Shown one piece after another: positions 10,197 through 21,252 of a stretch of 64,000 bases of DNA; within the stretch, counting starts at the first letter, position 1; each line of letters opens with the position of its first letter. The position numbers and the translations under genes are program-made. The notes under the pieces are model-generated. The model worked only from the letters and a program-made list of their open reading frames with translations. It was not told the DNA's origin and did no database searches. The DNA is taken from positions 20,881,073 through 20,945,072 of the forward strand of contig CM066912.1 of the NCBI GenBank assembly GCA_033964015.1, written 5' to 3'. The stretch comes from Scolanthus callimorphus. Taxonomy: Eukaryota > Cnidaria > Anthozoa > Actiniaria > Edwardsiidae.

Positions 10197-10689
10197 CAGT
10201 TTGTAATCTCATTCATATGGCCATTATGCTGCTGATGATTAGGCATCGCAAAAAGGTTTCAAAGGTGTGGTAAACGTTTCTTTGTAAAGAGAGCAGATTT
10301 CGTATGACCAGAAACATATAAGTGAGTTGAAACGTGCAACGAACATACATTGCGTTAGTGCCAAGCTGCGGAATATTCGCAGAATAAACAATTGAACAGA
10401 TTTTGAAAATAATGTTGTTGCAAGACTTCAAGGTGTTAAATGTTAGCTTATTATCACTTACCACTGTTGCTCTACTTTATTTGAGCGAAAAATGAAATGT
10501 TATGAAGAGAAACCTTTTTGGGTTGGCAGTCGAGTTCATTATTGACCAAATACGGTCATAAACTCACCACGAATATTCCACAGCTTGGTCCGCCGTTACA
10601 TGTTTTAACTAAGATATATGTTTCTGGTATGACTGAAAAGTGCTGTAACGTCACGGAACCTGGCCTACTGTAGCTATGGAATAAAATCG

Positions 10690-10880
10690 TTTATTATATA
10701 AACACCAGTGAAATGCCGGGTGATCTCCCGCGTGAAAACTTGATATCTTCACACGTGAAAATATCATGTTATTTTCACACGTGAAAATATCACACTTGCC
10801 TTTGCTCAATGCTCGATTTTTAGGCTTAACTCAAATTTTTGAATTTGGTATTTCATTGATGTTAATATAATAACAGAACA
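10690..10880. repeat. dispersed repeat with 'cacgtgaaaatatca' duplications
   Basis: Contains 'cacacgtgaaaatatca' twice in tandem (about 10750-10792) within a stretch that leads into the fold-back at 10881. It looks like the outer part of the same repeat. No coding potential. Confidence 0.5.
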
Positions 10881-11013
10881 TTACATGACCGCTTGGAGAT
10901 ACGAATTTTATCTTCTCGTGTTAAAAATTTATCTCACTCGTTCGCTACGCTCACTCATGAGGTAAATTTTCAACACTCGAAGATAAAATTCGTATCTCCG
11001 CGCGGCCATGTAA
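10881..11013. repeat. fold-back repeat with ~38-bp arms
   Basis: The left arm 10881-10920 ('ttacatgaccgcttggagat...') pairs with the right arm 10974-11013 ('...atctccgcgcggccatgtaa'). About 53 bp of spacer includes 'ctcactcgttcgctacgctc'. Typical of an abundant MITE family. It would form a strong hairpin. Confidence 0.75.
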
Positions 11014-11400
11014 TATCCTCTATATAATCTGCTCTATAACCTTCTGTTGTACTTTTAGTTGATAAGCATGCTCTACAAGATTTGGCCCAGATTTATTTGT
11101 GCGCTTTGACTCTTATATAAAATCTTACAACGCTACAGTTATGTAAATAGCAACTTGAAAACTTCTCGAAATAACTAACAAAACAAAATCAGAAATAATA
11201 CAGCAACTCATCAATCACTAGCCAAAACATAATCATTTCGCATTATCTAACTATGATACAAAATTCCATATCTATGAGATCGAACTTAACTTTATATTGT
11301 TTTCATTTCATATCAGTACAGCACGAATTCCTTGTAGAAATCTGGAAATTTTAACCATCTACAAAGTACGCTTCATATTGATCGACACGTGGTCTCTACA
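11014..11400. other. intergenic, no gene recognised
   Basis: AT-rich, no repeats resolved by eye, no plausible exon. Confidence 0.4.
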
Positions 11401-11653
11401 GGCGCGTAGCCAGGGGGGTTCCGGGGGTGCGCAAGCACCCCCCATGCGACAGAAAGGCCCAACTTTAAGGGTTTGAAAACACTATGTTAATGACTAAATG
11501 GGTCAGACGGAAGACTGCAGTCACTTTGGCATACAGCCAGTTTCGTATATTTGCTTTTTCTAGTGAATGTTGAGTAGCGGTTAATAAATTCATACCACGT
11601 TGGTCCGCTTTTTCTAGATAAGCACAACCCCACAAAAATCCCTGGCTACGGGC
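11401..11653. mobile_element. ~250-bp TIR element (gcgtagccagg ends)
   Basis: Starts 'ggcgcgtagccagggggg', with a short GC hairpin 'gggggtgcgcaagcacccccc'. It ends 'aatccctggctacgggcc'. The outer 'cgtagccagg/cctggctacg' is the terminal inverted repeat shared with the elements at 6197 and 10012. The minus-strand open frame inside is not a gene. Confidence 0.65.
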
Positions 11654-11949
11654 CTGCTCTACATTGTTTAAGTCAGGTGATGGCATTTGTTTCTCTAACA
11701 TAACATTCGGCTAGGCTGACAAAATGGTGGCTCAAAGATACTCTTTCACACCGCCTCGAATTTTGCGTAGTTTTTGTCCCAGCGTAGCATACATTTGGCG
11801 TAGCATACATTTGAATGTTTTGAATGCTTCCATATATTCATTCTTTCGTGCCGAAGAAATTTAAAAAAGGGCTCAACGAATGGCATATGGGAAACCATTA
11901 CGCCCAAGCCGAAATTGCATGCTACATTTCGGATTGCTCGGGCGTGGAA

Positions 11950-14900
11950 TCACAAATCGAGTTGTACGTCATCTCCGATAAGAACAAATGGTGCCCAGTG
12001 CTTGGGGTCTCTATATCCGTCTAGTCTCATGAGTTCAAGCATCGCCTTTTGCAAGCTGGCAGAGGCGCTCAAACCCGCCTTCAGATGACCGTAAAATCTC
12101 TTCATAAAAGCCATGGTGGCCTCGTCGTCAATAGCCCACAGAGTGACAAGTGCAGATCGAGCCCCTGCGGCCAAAAACGCGCGTGCCATGCCAACCACTC
12201 CTTCTGCTTTGATCTCTCCCCGCCCGCTATAACAACAGCTCAGCACTACAAGCTGCGCGCGCACGCCAATCTGCTGCACCTCGTCCATAGTAAGAATGTA
12301 GTCTTTTTCCACAGGAATCCCACCCATTCGGGCCTCCTCTGCTGGAGCAAGAATGATATCGCCGTTTTTGTCGTCACCGTGTGCGGCAATATGGATGACA
12401 CCCACGTCTTGCTTGAGCTTGTCCATGATCATATCTTTACTCGCCTCCAGGCTGTTATTGGCTCTATACCCAGAATCTTACCGACAGCCTTTGCTTCGTC
12501 TTCCGCAAAAGGAAGCTCAGGGACCCTCTTCAAACGATCTCGATACCACACAACACCTACGTTAGGGTTGCCCACCACCAGTGCACCATGCTGACAGTGG
12601 TAGTCTTCAGCACATTCCTGTAGCAGCTCCAGGGCGGTGATGGAGGGTGCGACCCTTACACGTTTTCTCTCCACTAAGAATTGGCCTGTAGCGGGATCGC
12701 GCAAAGCCGCGAATGGCATTTTATGCAAATCTCCGTCAGGAATAAATACCACCTCTTCTTTCTTGAGCGCGTGTTCCACAGGCGCTAACAAGACCGTGTA
12801 GAGCAACTCAAATGACTTAAGATCTGTAACATTAGCTGGCATTTTATTTTTCTCACTTAAACGTGTTGAGATGGCCTGACAACTGGTGTCCTGGATTTCT
12901 TCTGCATCTCTGAAGTTGTCCACAGATCTGTCTTCGCATTGCACTCCCTGCCTCACTCCCATTGCATTAAACGCAGTGTTCACAACTTCCTCTATCGTAG
13001 TCTGCAATCCACTAATATCGATATCGTTAAATATGGCATTACCCTCGTTCAATACCCAACCAAAAGCGTGGTCTACTTTATCTTCGTGAAAGAAATAAAC
13101 AGGAAAGTTACAGAATGCCAATCCCATCTGAAATTCAGATATACTGATAGTGGCCGTGGTCGAAACAGTTGGCGTCCCGAGTTTGTACTTGCTGTGCAGT
13201 ACATCGGCAATGGCTCGTGCCCGACTACGCTCGCAGACGATTAAAGCTTCTTCAACTCTACCAGATATAACAAGAGCTCTAGCAAGTAATTTGTATGTGT
13301 TTTTAAAATTTTCAGCGATTGATATTTTGAACTTGTCATTGTTTACTAAATTGTCAAAGAGGACTTGCCAACAATCAAGCGCCTTGTAGAAAAATTCGAT
13401 GGCTCGCTTGTAATCTCCTAGTGATTGGAACGCATTTCCAAGGTTCCCATACGCTTTACCCTCACATCCCTTGTCACTTATTTCTATGGCTATATTTAGG
13501 CACTTTGTATGGTATTCGATGGCTTGCTTGTAATCTCCTAGTGATAGGAACGCATTTCCCAGGCTTCCATACGCATAGCCCTCACCACCCTTGTGGCTTA
13601 TTTCTATGGCTATATTCAGGTGCTTTGTATGGTACTCGATGGCTTGCTTGTAACCTCCTAGTGATTGGAACGCAATTCCGAGGCTTCCATACGCGTTGCC
13701 CTCACCACACTTGTCACTTATTTCTATGGCTATATTCAGGTGCTTTGTATGGTACTCGATGGCTTGCTTGTAATCTCCTAGTGATTGGAACGCATTTCCA
13801 AGGTTCCCATACGCCTTGCCCTCACCTCCCTTGTTACTTATTTCTATGGCTATATTCAGGTGCTTTGTATGGTACTCGATGGCTTGCTTGTAATCTCCTA
13901 AAGATTGGAACGCATTTCCGAGGCTTCCATACGCGTTGCCCTCACCTCTCTTGTCACTTATTCTATGGCTATATTCAGGTGCTTTGTATGGTACTCTATG
14001 GCTCGCTTGCAATCTCCTAAAGATTGGAACGCATTTCCAAGGTTCCCATACGCATTGCCCTCACCTCTCATGTCACTTATTTCTCTGGCTATATTCAGAT
14101 CCTTTGTATGGTACTCGATGGCTTGCTTGTAATCTCCTAGTGATTCGAACGCATTTCCAAGGTTCCCATACGCCTTGCCCTCACCTCCCTTGTTACTTAT
14201 TTCTATGGCTATATTCAGGTGCTTTGTATGGTACTCGATGGCTTGCTTGTAATCTCCTAGTGAATCGAACGCATTTCCAAGGTTCCCATACGTTTTACCC
14301 TCACCTCCCTTGTCACTTATTTCTATGGCTATATTCAGGCACTTTGTAAGGTACTCGATGGCTTGCTTGTAATCTCCTAGTGATTGGAACGCATTTCCAA
14401 GGTTCCCATACGCGTTGCCCTCACCTCCCTTGTCACTTATTTCTATGGCTATATTCAGGGACTTTGTATGGTACTCGATGGCTTGCTTGTAATCTCCTAG
14501 TGCTCGGAACGCATTTCCAAGGTTCCCATACGTTTTACCCTCACCTCCCTTGTCACTTATTTCTATGGCTATATTCAGGCACTTTGTAAGGTACTCGATG
14601 GCTTGCTTGTAATCTCCTAGTGATTGGAACGCATTTCCAAGGTTCCCATACGCTTTACCCTCACCTCCATTGTCACTTATTTCTACGGCTATATTCAGGG
14701 ACTTTGTATGGTACTCGATGGCTTGCTTGTAATCTCCTAGTAATTGGAACGCATTTCCAAGGTTCCCATACGCAGCCCCCTCACCTTCCTTGTCACTTAT
14801 TGCTATGGCTATATTCAGGCACTTTGTATGGTACTCGATGGCTTGCTTGTAATCTCCTAGTGATTGGAACGCAATTCCAAGATTCCCATACGCAACCCCC

Positions 14901-15951
14901 TCACCTCCCTTGTCACTTATTGCTATGGCTATATTCAGGCACTTTGTATGGTACTCGATGGCTTGCTTGTAATCTCCTAGTGAATCGAACGCATTTCCAA
15001 GGTTCCCATACGCATTGCCCTCACCTCTCATGTCACTTATTTCTCTGGCTATATTCAGATCCTTTGTATGGTACTCGATGGCTTGCTTGTAATCTCCTAG
15101 TGATCGGAACGCAATCCCAAGGTTCCCATACGCGTTGCCCTCACCTCCCTTGTCACTTATTTCTATGGCTATATTCAGGGACTTTGTATGGTACTCGATG
15201 GCTTGCTGTAATCTCCTAGTGCTTGGAACGCAATTCCAAGATTCCCATACGCACCCCCTCACCTCCCTTGTCACTTATTTCTATGGCTATATTCAGGTGC
15301 TTTGTATGGTATTCGATGGCTTGCTTGTAATCTCCTAGTGATTTGAACGCATTTCCAAGTTCCCATACGCAGCGCCCTCACCTTTCTTGTCACTTATTTC
15401 TATGGCTTTGTTCAGGTCCTTTGTATGGTACTCGATGGCTTGCTTGCATCTCTTGTTACCGATCTCTATTGCGATATCCAAGCTCTTTTCATGATGCACG
15501 ATGGCTTGTTTATAGTCTGCTAATGATTGATAAACATTTCCGAGGCCATTATAGGCTAAAGTCTCATCTTTCCTGTCACCATCCTCTAACGCAATATTCA
15601 AGTGCTTTGTGTAGTATTCAATAGCTGTTTGGTAGTCTCCTAGTACCTCGTGAACTTCCCAAGAGCTCTAAGTGCACGCCCCTCGTTTTTCGTGTCATCA
15701 ATCTCCATGGCAATTTTCAAGCACTTTGTATAGTACTCTATGGCTGTTTTATAGTCTCCAAGTGCCTGGTAAGCTCGTCCCAGGCCATCACACGCAGTAG
15801 CCTCACTTTGTTTGTCACCTTCTTTCGCAGCCCGGTTCAGTTGAAGAGTGAATCGAGAGACGTCTGTAGATGCTTTATTTTCCATAGAAGCGCTAAGGGG
15901 TAAAAGTCGAAGGATTATAAAAGTGACGAGTTTGAGTTTAAAATGAGTCAT
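11950..15951 (-). CDS. TPR-CHAT protein (tandem TPRs plus caspase-like CHAT domain), frameshifted
   Basis: One gene read through several frame breaks, with no introns seen. The chosen start at 15951 (M-T-H-F-K-L...) gives a hydrophobic N-terminus (F-I-I-L-R-L-L-P-L) like a signal or anchor; M-E-N-K at 15885 is an alternative. Then come two or three diverged TPRs, about 17 near-identical 40-residue TPRs of LGN/GPSM type (Y-G-N-L-G-N-A-F... A-I-E-Y-H-T-K), a linker, and a CHAT domain. The presumed catalytic His is in V-I-H-I-A-A-H-G-D and the Cys in V-V-L-S-C-C-Y-S-G. Stop at 11950. CHAT domains belong to the caspase/separase clan; TPR-CHAT proteins are peptidases or scaffolds in bacterial defence and are expanded in cnidarians. 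Single-base losses lie near 15656, 15359, 15253, 15206, 13961 and 12451. Most are obvious by comparison with sister repeats. About 20 residues of one TPR are also missing near 15450. Expected product about 1330 residues. Either a decaying gene or an assembly with homopolymer errors. Confidence 0.88.
13389..15435 (-). repeat. tandem 120-bp TPR-coding repeats (about 17 units)
   Basis: Exactly 120 bp (40 codons) per unit apart from single-base losses. Unit-to-unit DNA differences are few and concentrated at the codons before Y-G-N/S-L and after H-T-K, where residues alternate between H, C, S and D. Some non-adjacent units look like copies of each other: the pair with [10 protein letters not shown] near 14050-14105 and near 15010-15065, and the pair with K-T-Y near 14290 and 14530. 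That points to block duplication or conversion. Long antisense open frames on the plus strand are a by-product of the period. Confidence 0.9.
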
Positions 15952-16019
15952 TAGTATATTACTCAAGCGATCATAACAATTTCCCAGTGCTGATTAGTCG
16001 AGAGGTTTGTTTTCTCTTA

Positions 16020-17165
16020 CATTAGAGCGGTTTTCACATGACTGTCGTGAAAACAATTACAATTGAGCAATCACTAGCCAATCAGAATCTAGAGAAATCA
16101 CAACTTGCTCCTAAATGGCTTTTTTCTCAGCCAATTGCAAGCCGAACCAATTACTAAGTAATTACCCAATTGTATTTACGGCAGAATTTGATTGGCTGAG
16201 AAAAACGTGTAGCAAAGCAATCGCAATTACATAACAAGCCTCACATTAGTTACGAACCGAGTTAATGAGCTGATTAAGTGCGCTTCTGCGCACTACGTCC
16301 AAGCACCAATTTAATTGATTCAAGAGACAAATTAGTATTCAACTTTAGAAGACGGACTAAAACGGAGCATAGCAACAGGAGTGCGAGCATTTGGTTTTTC
16401 CTTTATATTTCCCTGCACCAGAAATAATGGCGCCCTATAATCAATCAGACATTAATGAAGAAAGAAGACAATATCCCATGCAGTTTACAGTTTAAAGATC
16501 GAGAATTCGTAGGATGAACAATTTTGCTCAAAGCGTTGCTATGCAAATCAGTGTTATCTGGAAAAACTTCAAAGCGCGTGCAAGCTTCTTCCGCAATTTA
16601 TTATTTACTCGGCATTTTCCCAACGAAATGAAACCTCACACAATTTTTATCAATGTTTCCTTGAGATATTGTGCTAAACTTAAATTTTAATCCGGTACGC
16701 TTTTAACATATTATTTCACAAGGTTTGATACCCACTTCATCTCAAAATTCCACATGAATACGCTCGTTGTCATATTGTTGCTCCATAATATTGCTTGATA
16801 AATTTGAAACATTAATTTGTTTGCCTCTTAAATTCATTTCACTAGCTGGAAATTTAATCAGAAAGTAACCTGGTTATTTGTGCTCGCGATTTGGGGTTTC
16901 TTTAGTAATGTATAGACTGCAAATGCCCTCCCGTTCAAGAATGCTACACACGATACACAGTGACGCGCGCCCGGATTCAATTGAACACCAAACGCAACAC
17001 TCAAAATTCGCGTTCTATTAATAAATAAATTCAACTCCATAATAATAAGTTATTTGTGCTTGCGATTTTGGGTTTCTTTTTTTTGTAATATATAGACTTC
17101 AAAGTCACTGTAGAGAGCCTTGATCCAATTGAACATATGAACAATTGAACTTCGCGCTCAAATAA
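16020..17165 (+). repeat. left inverted arm of the 5.1-kb element
   Basis: Pairs with 20160-21157 in reverse orientation at high identity, for example in the stretches around 'gtgcgcttctgcgcactacg', 'gacggactaaaacggagc' and 'ccaggttatttgtgctcgcg'. Differences are substitutions plus small indels, more than the homopolymer noise seen elsewhere, so the arms have had time to diverge. Short open frames inside are not conserved as coding. Confidence 0.85.
16047..16235. mobile_element. ~190-bp insertion in the left arm only
   Basis: Absent from the matching point of the right arm, where 'gactgtc' is followed directly by 'aagactcacattag'. The inserted piece is internally symmetric: 'ttttctcagccaatt' near 16124 faces 'gattggctgagaaaa' near 16190, and 'acaattacaattgagcaat' near its start faces 'gcaatcgcaattac' at its end. 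A MITE-like fold-back. Confidence 0.65.
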
Positions 17166-17171
17166 GTAACT

Positions 17172-17263
17172 ACAGAATATGAGCATTTTCGTCCCATGTT
17201 TTCACTCTCCGCCCCCCCCCCCCCCCCCCCCCTCTCCCTTCAGAAATTCCTGGCTACGCCGCT
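17172..17263. mobile_element. fragment of G/C-run TIR element
   Basis: 'atgagcattttcgtcccatgttttcact', then a C-run, then 'ttcagaaattcctggctacgccgc'. Same as the right half of the element at 10012-10196; the left half is missing. It directly abuts the 978-bp element at 17264. Confidence 0.7.
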
Positions 17264-18241
17264 GGGTTAGGACTCAAAAGTCAATAGAAACGTGCTCACC
17301 CGTCGAAATGTGTGCGTATCTGTGAGCTTTCATGGATATGCCACACAAGAAAGCCTACATCGAGAAAGAATATAGTTGGTAGATGGCGCTATCTTAGGAA
17401 TTTGCATTTAAAATACTGTTACCTAACGTAACAGAGCATTTAAAACACTGTACCTAACGTGCGCCACTCAGCAATCAGAAGTTACCTGGCATCAGATCAA
17501 CCCTGTATATTTTGCTCGAGCTATACACTTGATCTGACAAAGCTCCTACGCTGATGTGCAGCTCATCTGCAGGGACAGGAAAGTTCAGGGCGATTCAACT
17601 ATGTGCACTAATCCTCAGGCGCGTGAGTTTGAAGGTTCAATACGGAGTTTGTTTTTATGTCCCTTTTTTTGTAGTCATCCGACACTTCGCTTAGCCAATT
17701 TTGAAATTCGCGTGTTGTAGATTGATACGATGTGTCTAGGTCATGTTTATCCAAAGCTCACCGAGACCCAGCGTATAAATCATGTCTTTTATTTTCACTA
17801 GCCAGTCTGTTTTATTATTTAGTTCTAGGCAGTCGAGAAACACGTGATCGATATGTAAGCCACTTCTGGGCTCTTTGAGTTTGCCTTAGGAAATTAAACG
17901 CCATGTATTTGGCATCGACTGATAGAGGGTATCTTCCGAGCTCGGCCCTACATGCTTTATTTGTTGCTTTCTTGCTTACTCCAAGTGCTAGTTTACAGAA
18001 TTGTGTACCATTTTTGGGGAAAATTGGCCTTTTTTCGTCTTATACCCTAAAAGATACCTGGAACCCGAATTTTAATCCCCCGTATGATGCCAGGTAACTT
18101 GAATGCTGATTGGCACACGTTTAAGATTCTTTCTCTATGTAAAGCTTTCTCGTGTGGTATATCCATGAAAGCTCACAGATACGCACACATTTCGACGAGT
18201 GAGCACGTTTTTATTGACTTTGAGCCCTTTGAGCCCTAACC
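17264..18241. mobile_element. 978-bp TIR element carrying a LINE fragment
   Basis: The left TIR starts 'gggttaggactcaaaagtca' and runs to about 17351. The right TIR (about 18145-18241) is its reverse complement with roughly ten differences, including the shared 'gtgagctttcatggatat' block. The interior is unrelated and includes a minus-strand reverse-transcriptase relic at about 17820-18010. It is nested in the 5.1-kb element. Confidence 0.8.
17820..18010 (-). pseudogene. non-LTR (LINE) reverse transcriptase, C-terminal fragment
   Basis: The minus-strand reading F-C-K-L-A-L-G-V-S-K-K-A-T-N-x-A-C-R-A-E-L-G-R-Y-P-L matches the block just after the RT domain of jockey-type LINEs (k-x-x-L-G-V-x-k-x-t-x-N-x-A-v-x-x-E-L-G-R-x-P-L). 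Only this ~60-residue stretch is legible. No active-site YxDD was found, so it is a fossil captured inside the TIR element. Confidence 0.6.
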
Positions 18242-18622
18242 AGGACTCTTGAAATACACCGCTTCCAACCTTATCCGGCGGAACAGGCCAAACTAGCAAC
18301 GCAAGAGATGGGAGACTTTATTGAGTTGGTGAGCCAACTCAACTCCAAGGGGGCTCCGCCACTCAAGAGGAACGTCGGTGTTTTCCTAGATACGACAGTT
18401 TTGAATCCATATTTCTAATTTACAGAAATATCGGATTTCGGATATTTTCTTAACTGCAAACTTACTGAAAGGAAAACGTTTCTTCGAGTGATGAATTGTC
18501 GCCGCTAGCAGCTGTTCCCATATGATACCGTTGACTGCGTCAATGTTTAGTTTACCAGGCCAATTACTGTGGTAAACAAATGAAATAATGCTCTGATCTT
18601 AACAATTTGTCCATATGTAAGA
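18242..18622. other. centre of the 5.1-kb element, no gene recognised
   Basis: Contains a short inverted stretch near 18322-18345 ('gagttggtgagccaactcaactc'). Open frames here lack recognisable domains. Confidence 0.4.
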
Positions 18623-18688
18623 GTTAAATACCGAGGGCTGAGGCAATATGGCATATATGCCATATTGCCGAAGACCGAGGTATTTAAC
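18623..18688. repeat. 66-bp hairpin with perfect 28-bp core palindrome
   Basis: The core 18642-18669 is perfectly symmetric around 18655/18656 (GGCAATATGGCATA|TATGCCATATTGCC). Outside it, 'gttaaatacc' at 18623 pairs with 'ggtatttaac' ending at 18688, separated by weakly paired 'gagggctga'/'gaagaccga' segments. Confidence 0.85.
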
Positions 18689-18806
18689 TGACTTATTACA
18701 TGATTGACACCTTTTCTATTGTTATTCAAGACCCTTTATTTTACTTAAATCCCTATGAATTAATTACATTCTTAATGAACGGGGAGGGTTTGAAGTTTCA
18801 GCAGGG

Positions 18807-18950
18807 AAGATTGGGGCTATTATTGAATAATTAGTCATAAATGACCCGCATTATAAATGCGCGGGTCTTTATGGAACAATTGATTCTCATAATTGACCCG
18901 GCGCATTTATAATGAGGAGCAATTATGACTAATTAGACAAATAAAGCCCC
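18807..18950. repeat. fold-back repeat with 'gacccg...cgggtc' hairpins
   Basis: The stretch 'ttagtcataaatgacccgca' on the left is mirrored by 'aggagcaattatgactaa' on the right. Inside is a second hairpin 'gacccgcattataaatgcgc' plus 'gggtc'. Likely another small palindromic element in the core of the 5.1-kb element. Confidence 0.65.
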
Positions 18951-19132
18951 ACCCTTCCGATGCTGAAACACATTTACAGCTAAATGATAAATACTACAAA
19001 ATTGTTTGCTAGGTTAAATTGAAAATATATATATATTTGAACAAAGAAAATGTAATTACTAGCTTTAACTGAATAGTGTGTCTCTAAATTGCAAATTGGC
19101 GATTCTTTCTACTTATAAGGAATAAGTAGATG

Positions 19133-19378
19133 TTATAGGTAACCTTTGCTAGCCGGTTCCATTTCTGCTTCACGCTCATCAAACAAACTGTGAAAGAAAT
19201 AGAAATAAAAATAATTTAGAACATTGAGCGCATAACAATACATTTGCACAACACATTTTAAATTTCTTTCGTCAATACATTTTACCAGTTTGTCAAATTT
19301 AGGATGGACCTCGTACGTCGCAGCATCAACGGCACACAGGTCTAATACGTTCAAGTTAGTCATGCAATTTAAATTCAC
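19133..19378 (-). CDS. unrecognised 81-residue open frame, possible exon
   Basis: Begins M-N-L-N-C-M-T-N-L-N-V-L-D-L-C and ends E-P-A-S-K-G-Y-L. No domain recognised. Its second part sits after 'ttctatttctttcacag', a good acceptor on the minus strand, and 'gacatg/gtaagt' at about 19446 upstream is a good donor. A spliced transcript of the element's centre is therefore possible. Equally it may be chance. Confidence 0.2.
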   Translation of the reverse strand: MNLNCMTNLNVLDLCAVDAATYEVHPKFDKLVKCIDERNLKCVVQMYCYALNVLNYFYFYFFHSLFDEREAEMEPASKGYL

Positions 19379-19758
19379 CAGACCGGTCTATTTCAACTGT
19401 TATAATAAAACAATTTACTATAAATAAGAACTTTAGTTAAACTTACCATGTCGTTCTCAATCGCCAACTACAGGACACTTTGAAATGTATTATCTCTTGA
19501 ACAGCTTAAAACCACACAGTGAGTGCCGAGTTCTTCGCGCGCATAATGCACCCTTTTAGTCTTGAGACCTCAAGCGTTGTTTTTTCCTCCGAAACTCGTT
19601 CTCAGTCGCCAACCTAGAACTACTAGTTCAGCACTCAAACACTGACTCCTACAAAATGACGACCTAAAATCGCGAAAAAACAGGTGTTTTGATTTCTTTT
19701 GTTGTTTGGTACAAAAAGAAGTACTTCCATTGGTCGTTTAAAAATGAATGCATGAAAG

Positions 19759-20031
19759 CTAAAGGAACAATAGCCCCCACTTCTGTTTGTAGTCTCCCAA
19801 CCACTCTAGGGATATATTCTTATTTGATGAAACGGGGGCTTTAGAATGCAAATAATCTATTGTGAAAGGCACCTTCTCTGCAGTGAAATTGCCACGCAAA
19901 ATACACGTTGTTAATGAGAAGTTGAAAAGAAAAAAGACATTCAAGGCATCACAGATTTCCCAGCCAACACTGACGACAATAGCTTTCAAAACATTTTTCA
20001 TCCTTTTGTTCCGATACGACTTAAACCTCAA
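19759..20031 (-). CDS. unrecognised 90-residue open frame
   Basis: Begins M-R-F-K-S-Y-R-N-K-R-M-K-N-V-L-K and has one hydrophobic stretch (A-L-N-V-F-F-L-F-N-F-S-L). It lies in the single-copy centre of the 5.1-kb element next to its right arm. No family recognised and no splice context decided. Confidence 0.15.
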   Translation of the reverse strand: MRFKSYRNKRMKNVLKAIVVSVGWEICDALNVFFLFNFSLTTCILRGNFTAEKVPFTIDYLHSKAPVSSNKNISLEWLGDYKQKWGLLFL

Positions 20032-20159
20032 GGGATATACCTCTACTGGAAAAAAATAAAGATCCCTGGTTGATTTGTATGGTTAAAAATCGCTTATTTG
20101 ATGAAGTATTTTCGATTTTTTAATTGAAATGCGCTCGACCACCCGATAGTAAAATCACC

Positions 20160-21157
20160 TTAGATCATGTAATAATTGTAGTTATTTACTTGAGCGCGAA
20201 TTTTGAGGTTTAGGTTCAATTGTTTACATGTTCAATTGAATCAAGGCTCGCGTATAGGATTCTCTACAGTGACTTTGAAGTCTATATATTACAAAAAAGA
20301 AACCCAAATCGCAAGCACAAATAACTTATTCTTATGGAGTTGAATTTATTGATTTAGAACGCGAATTTTGAGTGTTGCGTTTGATTTTCAATTGAATCCG
20401 GCGCGAGTCACTGTGTATCGTGTGTAGCATTCTTGAACGAGAGGGCATTTGCAGTCTATACATTACTAAAGAAACCCCAAATCGCGAGCACAAATAACCA
20501 GGTTACTTTCTGATTAAATTTCCAGCTAGTGAAATGAATTTAAGAGGCAAACAAATTAATGTTTCAAATTTATCAAGCAATATTATGGAGCAACAATATG
20601 ACAACGAGCCTATTCATGTGGAACCTTGAGATGAAGTGGGTATCAAACCTTGTGAAATAATATGTTAAAACCGTACCGGATTAAAATTCCTTTTAGCACA
20701 ATATCTCAAGGAAACATTGATAAAAATTGTGTGAGGTTTCATTTCGTTGGGAAAATGCCGAGAGTAAGTAATAAATTGCGGAAGAAGTTTGCACGCGCTC
20801 TGAAGTTTTCAGATAACACTGATTGCATAGCAACGCTTTGAGCAAAATTATTCATCCTACGAATTCTCGATCTTTAAACTGTCCACTGCATGGGATATTG
20901 TCATCTTTCTTCATAATGTCTGATGATTATAAGGCGCCATTATTTCTGGTGCAGGGAAATATAAGGAAAAAAACAAATGCTCTCACTCCTGTTGCTATGC
21001 TCCGTTTTAGTCCGTCTTCTAAAGTTGAATACTAATTTGTCTCTTGAATCAATTAAATTGGTGCTTGGACGTAGTGCGCAGACGCGCACTTAATTAGCTC
21101 ATTAACTCGGTTCGTAACTAATGTGAGTCTTGACAGTCATGTGAAATCCGCTCTAAT
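20160..21157 (-). repeat. right inverted arm of the 5.1-kb element
   Basis: Reverse-oriented partner of 16020-17165, lacking the 190-bp insertion of the left arm. It ends at 'ccgctctaat', followed by 'ctgttaca'. Confidence 0.85.
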
Positions 21158-21221
21158 CTGTTACATTGAAAGGATGGATTGGGAGTGCGCGCACATAAGT
21201 TTTGTTGAGACCGTCAAAAAA

Positions 21222-21252
<31 letters not shown>

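Larger units (their letters stand above)
16020..21157. mobile_element. ~5.1-kb composite element with ~0.95-kb terminal inverted repeats
   Basis: The left end 'attagagcggttttcacatg' is mirrored by 'catgtgaaatccgctctaat' at the right end. Beyond the ends, inverted similarity continues for about 0.95 kb: left arm 16020-17165, which has an extra ~190-bp insertion; right arm 20160-21157. Flanks read ctcttac on the left and ctgttac on the right, a possible 7-bp target duplication with one mismatch. The ~3-kb centre holds nested elements (17172-18241), hairpins and unrecognised open frames. No transposase domain was recognised. It may be a non-autonomous long-TIR element, or an inverted duplication that trapped other elements. 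Confidence 0.75.

Noticed and set aside
9959..10273. Glycine-rich small protein
   Set aside because: The glycine tract is the translation of a G homopolymer inside a TIR element.
13421..15219. Long plus-strand open frames opposite the TPR gene
   Set aside because: They arise because the TPR repeat period is divisible by three and lacks antisense stops. The minus-strand reading has clear TPR and CHAT motifs.
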